Origin: Desulfuromonadaceae bacterium UBA5613 | GTDB taxonomy: Bacteria > Desulfobacterota > Desulfuromonadia > Desulfuromonadales > UBA2197 | Reading direction: 5' to 3' | DNA: 12,589 bases | Assembly: GCA_002424625.1 (NCBI GenBank) | Contig: DIKR01000006.1 | Span: 1-12,589 of the forward strand | Shown: positions 6,889 to 12,589 of the stretch, one piece after another | Layout of the letters: every line of letters starts with the position of its first letter | Numbering within the stretch: the first letter of the stretch is position 1 | Program-made: the position numbers and the translations under genes | The notes under the pieces: model-generated | The model's database searches: none | Told to the model about the DNA's origin: nothing | The model's input: the letters and a program-made list of their open reading frames with translations, nothing else

Positions 6889-7188
6889 TCACACATCTTT
6901 TTCTTTCCCCCCAAACCCGGCCAGATACTCCGCCCACTCGATCGGCAGCAGCGACTGTTTTTTACTGTTACAGCTTTTGCAAGCCGGGACACAGTTGCCG
7001 CGCGTGCTGGTGCCGCCGCGCACCAGGGGGACGATGTGATCGAGGGTCAACTCTTTCGGTGCGACCTGAGCGCCGCAGTAGTGGCAGAGTCCGCGGGCAA
7101 TACGGTTCTTCCACCACTGACTCTGGCGCAACTCACGCGCCTTGGCCCGTTCACGGCGCAGATATTCTTCATCGGCAAAAAAATCCAT
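6889..7188 (-). CDS. Small HNH endonuclease-family protein
   Basis: A 99-residue protein with a zinc-type HNH (beta-beta-alpha-metal) fold. CHYC (35-38) and CKSC (70-73) form the structural zinc pairs. The active-site core is LDHIVPLVRGG (49-59), with the catalytic His51 preceded by Asp50, followed by Asn65 (RGNCVP) and Asn74. The first 30 residues are charged and helical. Such stand-alone HNH proteins are probably DNA nucleases, but the target and role are unknown; no methylase, restriction partner or phage genes are nearby. The ATG at 7188 is preferred: AAGGA lies 6 nt upstream. A longer frame from 7221 would start in the middle of the rpoD terminator palindrome. It is on the same strand as rpoD just beyond that terminator, so it is expressed either by readthrough or from an unseen promoter. 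Confidence 0.88.
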   Translation of the reverse strand: MDFFADEEYLRRERAKARELRQSQWWKNRIARGLCHYCGAQVAPKELTLDHIVPLVRGGTSTRGNCVPACKSCNSKKQSLLPIEWAEYLAGFGGKEKDV

Positions 7189-7204
7189 CCTTGATCCTTG
7201 TACG

Positions 7205-7232
7205 AAAAAGGGGCGCAGCATGCTGCGCCCCT
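7205..7232 (-). terminator. rpoD operon terminator (22-bp perfect palindrome with T-run)
   Basis: On the minus strand, 5 nt beyond the rpoD stop, a perfect 22-bp palindrome (7210-7231, centred on GCATGC) is followed at once by TTTTT. That is an intrinsic terminator for the mutS2-dnaG-rpoD transcript. In the RNA the innermost bases must open to form a loop, leaving about a 9-bp GC-rich stem. The leader of the HNH gene begins right after it. Confidence 0.85.
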
Positions 7233-7237
7233 ACATT

Positions 7238-8998
7238 TTAAATCTCAACGAAACTTTTCAGCCGTTTCGAGCGGCTCGGATGCCGCAGCTTGCGCAGCGC
7301 CTTGGCTTCGATCTGGCGGATGCGTTCGCGGGTGACAGCGAAGTCCTGGCCGACCTCTTCGAGGGTGTGATCCGACTTCTCGCCGATGCCGAAACGCATG
7401 CGCAACACCTTCTCTTCGCGCGGCGTCAGGGTGGAGAGGACCCGGGAGGTCTGCTCTGACAGGTTTGACTTGATCACCGCTTCGAGGGGGGAGACGACCC
7501 CCTTGTCCTCGATGAAATCACCGAGGGAGGAATCTTCCTCTTCGCCGATCGGCGTTTCGAGAGAGATCGGCTCTTTGGCAATTTTGAGGACACGGCGCAC
7601 CTTCTCCAGCGGCAGCTCCATCCGTTCGGCAATCTCTTCCGGCGTCGGCTCGCGGCCGATCTCCTGCACCAACTGCCGGCTGGTGCGGATCAGCTTGTTG
7701 ATCGTTTCGATCATGTGCACCGGGATGCGAATCGTCCGCGCCTGATCGGCAATAGCGCGGGTAATCGCCTGACGAATCCACCAGGTGGCATAAGTCGAGA
7801 ACTTGTAGCCGCGCTGATATTCGAATTTATCGACGGCCTTCATCAGGCCGATGTTGCCTTCCTGAATCAGGTCGAGGAACTGCAAGCCACGGTTGGTGTA
7901 CTTCTTGGCGATGGAGACAACCAGACGCAGGTTGGCTTCGACCAGCTCGGTCTTGGCTTTCTTCGCCTTCCATTCCCCCTTGTGCAACTCCTTGAGAGAT
8001 TCGAGGAGATCTTCCGGATGAAAGCCGGTCTCATCCTCGACCTTCTTGAACTTGCGCTCCGCCCCTTTCAAGCGTTTTTCCACGGCGAGATAGACCTCGA
8101 TCGGCACGCCGGTCTCGCTCGACAACTTGAGCGCATCCCCTTCACTCTTGCGCAGGCGCAGGAGCTGTTTCTTGATCTCCTTCTCCGGCTGCTTGAGTTC
8201 TGCTTCGCAGGCTTTGACCTCGCTCTTCCCCCTCTTCACCTGCTCGGCAAGATCCTTGAGGCGGTCGACGATCTTTGCTACCTGGAAATCCTTGAGACGG
8301 ATCTTGCGCATCATTTCGCCCATGCGGGCGATGAGCTCTTTACACTCCTTCTCGTTCGCCTTCTTTTCCTCTTTGGAAACCTCGGCGGCCTCGCGGTCGC
8401 GCAGCGTCGTCAGCCGGGCATCGAGTTCACGAATCTGATCGATGAGATCGACTATGCGCAGACGATGCCGTTCTTCCGCATCAGCGCCCTCTTCCTCTTC
8501 GTAATCCTTGGTGATCTCGGCAACGGTCGTCAGCCCCTTGTTGAGGCGATCGCCGAGGGAGATAATATCCTTGAAAGCGATAGGAGTGCGGATAATGACA
8601 TTCGCCACCATCACCTCCCCCTCTTCAATACGCTTGGCAATCTCCACCTCCCCTTCCCGGGTGAGGAGCGAGACCTGTCCCATCTCTCGCAGATACATGC
8701 GCACCGGGTCGCTGGTGCGGCCGAGGGTGCCGGCTTCAAACTCCGACTCTTCCTCTTCTTCCTCCTCGACGGCTTCTTCGCCAATCGCCGGATCTTTCAG
8801 CGAGATCTTCTGGTCACCTTCGACCACTTCGATGTCCATGTCGCCGAACATGCTCATGACATCGTCAATCTGATCGGAAGAGACCATGTCAGCAGGGAGA
8901 AGATCGTTGACATCTTCGTAAGTCAGATAGCCCTTCTCCTTGCCGAGATCGATCAACTGCTGCATTTCATCCATGTTGCCGTTTTTTTTCTTTGACAT
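7238..8998 (-). CDS. rpoD: RNA polymerase primary sigma factor (sigma-70)
   Basis: The housekeeping sigma factor, which directs RNA polymerase to -35/-10 promoters. The 586-residue protein has all regions: 1.1 (about 9-60, ending [12 protein letters not shown]), an acidic tract (74-88), region 1.2 from [11 protein letters not shown] (98-108) and a charged non-conserved region (about 165-345). Region 2 (355-430) includes [30 protein letters not shown] and [15 protein letters not shown], used for core binding, -10 recognition and melting. Region 3 is at 431-510 and region 4 at 523-583, with LRMRFGIG and the helix-turn-helix [20 protein letters not shown] for the -35. The ATG at 8998 is chosen because AAGGAG lies 10 nt upstream; the longer GTG frame from 9031 would read through that site. 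It is the last gene of the operon, 49 nt after dnaG, with a strong terminator after it. Confidence 0.98.
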   Translation of the reverse strand: MSKKKNGNMDEMQQLIDLGKEKGYLTYEDVNDLLPADMVSSDQIDDVMSMFGDMDIEVVEGDQKISLKDPAIGEEAVEEEEEEESEFEAGTLGRTSDPVRMYLREMGQVSLLTREGEVEIAKRIEEGEVMVANVIIRTPIAFKDIISLGDRLNKGLTTVAEITKDYEEEEGADAEERHRLRIVDLIDQIRELDARLTTLRDREAAEVSKEEKKANEKECKELIARMGEMMRKIRLKDFQVAKIVDRLKDLAEQVKRGKSEVKACEAELKQPEKEIKKQLLRLRKSEGDALKLSSETGVPIEVYLAVEKRLKGAERKFKKVEDETGFHPEDLLESLKELHKGEWKAKKAKTELVEANLRLVVSIAKKYTNRGLQFLDLIQEGNIGLMKAVDKFEYQRGYKFSTYATWWIRQAITRAIADQARTIRIPVHMIETINKLIRTSRQLVQEIGREPTPEEIAERMELPLEKVRRVLKIAKEPISLETPIGEEEDSSLGDFIEDKGVVSPLEAVIKSNLSEQTSRVLSTLTPREEKVLRMRFGIGEKSDHTLEEVGQDFAVTRERIRQIEAKALRKLRHPSRSKRLKSFVEI

Positions 8999-9047
8999 TC
9001 GTGAGTCGCTCCTTTTCCTGCCAAAGATCACAGGTATTCAATATCGA

Positions 9048-10865
9048 TCAAAAAATCTTTCCACTCTTTAATTGCCGGTTCAACTGAATCTGTTCTTCCT
9101 GAAAGGCAGCCGCTCCGGCGAGATCACCGGCCAACTCAGCCCGGCGCACGCATTCAGTCAATTCCCGACTGCGCCGTTGTAAAGCATCTTTGAGTAACGT
9201 CCGGCGACAGTCGTCATAGGTCTGTTCCGCCAGATCGACTTCGACGCCGCGATCCTCCTTGAGCAGGATGCCGGCAAGGATCGACTGCGCACCGTCACTC
9301 AACTGGTCGAGCAGGCGTGTCGTATCAATATGTTCACCCTTTACGCTAAATGCAAGGGCAGCCTGGACGATTTTTTGGCGCTCAGGGTCAGGAAAGAGCG
9401 TTTCTAAACCGTCCCGCTCAATCAACGACTTATCGATCCTCCCCTGCACAAAAAGATGGAGGATCAGATCCTGCGCCTTTTCGACTCGTTCGCTCCCCGG
9501 CAAACGCTCGCGACTGCGAGGCAGCGCCGGCAATTGCGGGGGACGGGCCTTAAGCTGCGTCGCGCTGCCGGCATCGTTTTTTCTGCCGCGCATCAACAAC
9601 TGTTCATCGATCCCGGTGCGTTGTGCCAATGCTTTCAGATAAAGATTTCTCTCCATCTCCGAAGGGAGAAGCTTGATCAGCGGTAAAACCTTCTCCGCCC
9701 CGCGGGCCCGCCCTTCAATGCTTTCACCACACGTGCTCAACGTGGCAGCGATGAAGAGTTCCAGCGCCGGCTGGGCAGCAGCCAAACGCTCCCGCATCGC
9801 TTCCGCCCCCTGCTTGCGCAGATAAGAATCAGGATCGTCGCCGGCATCGAGGGTGACGATAAGAGGGCTGATCCCTTCGGCGAGAAAGATCTCCATCGCT
9901 CGCTGATTCGCTTTCTGTCCGGCGCTATCCTGATCAAAGAGGAGAAAGACCCGTGAAGCAAAGCGTTTGATCAGACGTGCCTGATCCGTTGTCAAAGCCG
10001 TGCCGCAGGGGGCAACGGTATGGGTCAGGCCGGCGCGGTGCAGGGCAAGGAGGTCAAAGTAACCTTCGACGATGATCGCTTCGGAGCTGCGCCGCATCGC
10101 TTCTTTAGCCTGAAAGAGCCCATACAGGATCTGCCCCTTGTGATAAAGGAGCGACTCCGGCGAATTCAGGTATTTGGGCTGGGCATCGCCCAGGGCACGG
10201 CCGCCAAAAGCGACGATGCGACCGCGCTCATCCTGGATCGGAAAGATCAGCCGGTTGCGCAGCAGATCGTAACGCCCCGGCCTTGAGGTGCCGCTGCGCA
10301 CCAAACCGAGCTCTTCGGCGTCTCTCATCTCGACCCCGGCGACTTCCAGCTCTTTACACAGGAAGTCGGACTGTTCCGGTGCATAACCGAGATGAAAGAG
10401 CTTGGCGGTTTCGCTGGCGTAGCCGCGCTCCTTGAGATAATCCCGCCCCCGTGCTCCACCTTCCTCCTTAAGGAGAACGCGCTCATAAGCCGCCGCCGCC
10501 GCTTCCATGACGCGCAGCAATCGGATAACCGCTTCCCGGCGTTGCGTTTGTTCGGCAGTCGGCGCTTCTTCCTCGACGACGATCCCGACCCGGCTGCCGA
10601 GACGGCGCACCGCTTCCGGGAAGGAGAGTCCCTCCATCTTCATGACAAAGGTGACGGAATTGCCGCCCACACCGCAGCCGAAGCAATGGAAGATCTGCCG
10701 CGCCGGATTGACGTTGAAAGAGGGGGTCTTCTCGCCGTGAAAAGGACAGAGCCCCTGATAATTGCCGCCGGAGCGCTTGAGCGGCAGATAGGAAGAGATC
10801 AGCTCAACGATATCAACCCGCTCGCGGATGCGCTCGATCGTTTCATCAGCAATCAATCCCGCCAT
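9048..10865 (-). CDS. dnaG: DNA primase
   Basis: Makes RNA primers for lagging-strand synthesis at the replication fork, acting with the DnaB helicase. The 605-residue length is normal. The N-terminal zinc-binding domain has the Cys-His-Cys-Cys set Cys40, His43 (CPFH), Cys61 and Cys64 (CFGC). The catalytic core includes YLNSPESLLYHKG (232-244). The TOPRIM subdomain has Glu267 in IIVEGYFD (264-271), the metal-binding DQDSAG (311-316) and GDDPDSYL (342-349). The less conserved 370-605 contains a low-complexity Arg/Pro linker (436-455) and a helical C-terminal domain expected to bind DnaB. Its ATG shares one base with the mutS2 stop (TGATG), implying translational coupling, and it precedes rpoD by 49 nt. 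A primase next to the primary sigma factor is the classic macromolecular synthesis arrangement, here without rpsU in view. Confidence 0.98.
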   Translation of the reverse strand: MAGLIADETIERIRERVDIVELISSYLPLKRSGGNYQGLCPFHGEKTPSFNVNPARQIFHCFGCGVGGNSVTFVMKMEGLSFPEAVRRLGSRVGIVVEEEAPTAEQTQRREAVIRLLRVMEAAAAAYERVLLKEEGGARGRDYLKERGYASETAKLFHLGYAPEQSDFLCKELEVAGVEMRDAEELGLVRSGTSRPGRYDLLRNRLIFPIQDERGRIVAFGGRALGDAQPKYLNSPESLLYHKGQILYGLFQAKEAMRRSSEAIIVEGYFDLLALHRAGLTHTVAPCGTALTTDQARLIKRFASRVFLLFDQDSAGQKANQRAMEIFLAEGISPLIVTLDAGDDPDSYLRKQGAEAMRERLAAAQPALELFIAATLSTCGESIEGRARGAEKVLPLIKLLPSEMERNLYLKALAQRTGIDEQLLMRGRKNDAGSATQLKARPPQLPALPRSRERLPGSERVEKAQDLILHLFVQGRIDKSLIERDGLETLFPDPERQKIVQAALAFSVKGEHIDTTRLLDQLSDGAQSILAGILLKEDRGVEVDLAEQTYDDCRRTLLKDALQRRSRELTECVRRAELAGDLAGAAAFQEEQIQLNRQLKSGKIF

Positions 10866-12589
10866 CAGCCGTTCAGCTCCACAACTGTCACGTTATCGCC
10901 GCCATGTCCGGCCTCGGCGGGATGAAAACCGCGAATGCCCTGATGGCCGGAAAGGAATTCCCGCACCGCCCGGCGCAAAATCCCTTCGCCGGCGCCGTGC
11001 ACAATCTCCATTTCACTCAAGCCATTGATCAAGGCATCATCAAGAGCCCGATCAAGGAGGATCAGGGCCTCCTCCATCCGTTTGCCGACCAGGAGAAGTT
11101 TCGTCTGGAGCGGTCGATCCTCGATCGTCTTTTTCATCCGCGCCGCTCCCTTACGGGCAAAACGCCGGGGCGAACAAGGGGCAAGCCGGGCCAGAGGGAG
11201 ACGCAGCTTCTTGCCGCCACAGTCGAGTTCAACTCCTCCGTCCAGCAGGCGCGTTACCTCCCCTTCACTCTGCAAATCGACGATGCGCAGGATTTCGCCG
11301 AGCTTGACCTCCGTCGGAGGTTTGGGCGGGGCTGCCGGCAAGGAGCGCACCTGTGTCACCTCGTCGCGCACCACGTGCAGGGCGCTGGTCAACTCCGCCC
11401 GGGAACGGGCATCGTGCGTCCCCGCTTCCGCCTGGCTAAGAATCGTCTTTAACCGCGCTTCGGTGTCGCGCAGCAAACGGTCGGCACGGCGGGTCGCTTT
11501 TTCCAGCAATTCCTGACGCTGCGCCTCACTCTCTTGCAGCAGGCGCTTACGCTTGTCGCGGTCAACTTCGGCCTGCACCCGCAGCTGCCGCACGATGTCC
11601 CGCTCAGCATAGGCCTGTTGCTTGAGGAGATTCAACTCTTCCATCACCTGCAAGCCGGCACGTTCGTCATCGCCGAGATAAGCTTCCGCCCGCGCCAGAA
11701 CATCCTCCGGCAAACCGAGACGGCGGGCGATGGTCATGGCGTTACTGGCACCGGGAATCCCGTAGTGCAGGCGATAGGCCGGCGCCAGGGTCTGATGATC
11801 GAACTCGACCGCCGCGTTGCTGACGCCGGGATGAAGCTGGGCATAGCCCTTGACGAGATTGAGATGAGTGGTGACCATGACCCGCGCCCCCCGCTCCCGC
11901 AGAGTATCGAGGATGGCCAGCGCCAGCGCTCCCCCTTCACTCGGGTCGGTGCCGGTGCCAACCTCGTCGAGCAGGACGAGAGAATCACTATCCGCCGCCG
12001 TCAGTATCTCGCGCAGCCGCACCAGATGCCCGGAAAAGGTCGACAAACTCTGCTCCAGACTCTGCTCATCGCCGATGTCGGCAAAGAGGCGGGCAAAGAG
12101 ATGGACCCGGCTCGCCGGGGAACAGGGGATCGGCAGCCCCGCCTTCACCATGGTCAACAGCAATCCCGCCGTCTTCAGGGCCACGGTCTTGCCGCCGGTA
12201 TTGGGGCCGCTAACCACCAGCGTATCACTTTCCTCACCAAGGAGGAGATCGATCGCCACCACTACCATGTTGCGCGGCGAACCGGCCGGATCGATCAGCA
12301 AAAGCGGATGACGGGCGCTGCGCAGCTCGAGAAGCGGCGTCGCCACCAACTGCGGGGCACAGGCATCAGTCAGTCGCGCATAACGGGCAATCGCCGCGCG
12401 AAGATCAAGACGGGTGAGAATGCGCTGATTCTCCAGCAGGGCCGGCCGATAGTGGCGGGCTGCCGCCGAAAGACGGCGCAGGATGCGCTCCTCCTCCCGC
12501 TTCTCTTCCCGTTGCAGATGCTGTAATTCATTGTTGGCGTCGAGCACCGTCGCCGGCTCGACATACAGGGTCTGGCCGCTCGCCGATTC
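10865..12589 (-). CDS. mutS2: MutS2 ATPase with C-terminal Smr domain, 5' end outside window
   Basis: A MutS paralogue of the MutS2/RqcU type, linked in studied bacteria to suppression of recombination and to splitting collided ribosomes, not to mismatch repair. 574 residues are present; the frame stays open to the window edge and starts in ESASGQTLYVEPA, so roughly the first 200 residues of a typical protein of about 780 are missing. Numbering from the edge, Walker A GPNTGGKT is at 128-135, STFSGHL at 183-189, Walker B LVLLDEVGTGTDPSEGGA at 204-221 and VTTHLN at 239-244. A long coiled coil follows (about 300-385), then a KOW-like segment (429-470) and the Smr domain (492-572). The Smr domain keeps HGAGEGILR (531-539), but LLLVG stands where LDLRG is expected. 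Its stop overlaps the dnaG ATG by one base. Confidence 0.95.
   Translation of the reverse strand, partial: ESASGQTLYVEPATVLDANNELQHLQREEKREEERILRRLSAAARHYRPALLENQRILTRLDLRAAIARYARLTDACAPQLVATPLLELRSARHPLLLIDPAGSPRNMVVVAIDLLLGEESDTLVVSGPNTGGKTVALKTAGLLLTMVKAGLPIPCSPASRVHLFARLFADIGDEQSLEQSLSTFSGHLVRLREILTAADSDSLVLLDEVGTGTDPSEGGALALAILDTLRERGARVMVTTHLNLVKGYAQLHPGVSNAAVEFDHQTLAPAYRLHYGIPGASNAMTIARRLGLPEDVLARAEAYLGDDERAGLQVMEELNLLKQQAYAERDIVRQLRVQAEVDRDKRKRLLQESEAQRQELLEKATRRADRLLRDTEARLKTILSQAEAGTHDARSRAELTSALHVVRDEVTQVRSLPAAPPKPPTEVKLGEILRIVDLQSEGEVTRLLDGGVELDCGGKKLRLPLARLAPCSPRRFARKGAARMKKTIEDRPLQTKLLLVGKRMEEALILLDRALDDALINGLSEMEIVHGAGEGILRRAVREFLSGHQGIRGFHPAEAGHGGDNVTVVELNG

Noticed and set aside
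6889..7188. HNH gene as a Cas9 or restriction-system fragment
   Set aside because: It is a complete small zinc-type HNH protein with its own ribosome site; there is no RuvC, methylase or specificity gene nearby.
7715..8995. 426-codon plus-strand open frame opposite rpoD
   Set aside because: It is the antisense shadow of rpoD, a GC-rich conserved gene; its Leu/Phe-rich translation mirrors the Glu/Lys-rich sigma factor.
11534..12526. 330-codon plus-strand open frame opposite mutS2, and 335-codon frame at 3335-4342 opposite ftsK
   Set aside because: Both are antisense shadows of unmistakable conserved genes, with no domain signature of their own.

Overview
The window looks like ordinary chromosome from a moderately GC-rich Gram-negative bacterium, most likely a deltaproteobacterium of the Geobacter/Desulfuromonas/Pelobacter type (Desulfuromonadales). 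This placement rests on recalled gene order (mutS2-dnaG-rpoD) and on the look of the RpoD, DnaG and RadC proteins. No marker gene fixes the species.

Layout from left to right. Positions 1-133 hold no gene I can support. Positions 134-2370 (minus strand) hold two unrecognised membrane genes that overlap by 4 nt: a 211-residue multi-pass protein, then a 534-residue protein with a degenerate kinase-like N-terminus and a membrane C-terminus. They lie downstream of ftsK on the same strand, and the 211-residue gene is clearly AT-richer than everything around it. Positions 2405-4717 (minus) encode a full-length FtsK/SpoIIIE DNA translocase, and 4819-5334 (minus) a dihydrofolate reductase. A 179-nt divergent intergenic region then leads to plus-strand genes: a stand-alone ferritin-like diiron protein (5514-6011), a strong hairpin, and radC (6096-6782). 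A compound palindromic repeat of REP type fills 6794-6876, between the convergent radC and a small minus-strand HNH nuclease gene (6889-7188). The rest of the window is the minus-strand cluster mutS2 (5' end outside the window) - dnaG - rpoD. It ends at a perfect hairpin with a T-run.

The right half is a compact information-processing operon: a MutS2 ATPase with a C-terminal Smr domain, replication primase and the housekeeping sigma factor. MutS2 and primase share a TGATG junction, which suggests translational coupling. FtsK (chromosome segregation at division), DHFR (folate for thymidylate synthesis) and RadC are also housekeeping or genome-maintenance genes.

I see no CRISPR array, rRNA, tRNA, insertion sequence, prophage or recognisable defence island. 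The least explained part is the two-gene membrane/kinase-like pair at the left. The other points worth checking are the lost LDLRG motif in the MutS2 Smr domain, the REP-like element, and a tetranucleotide repeat at the start of the 211-residue membrane gene. Several gene starts were moved inward from the longest possible reading frame because a good ribosome binding site supports the later start.
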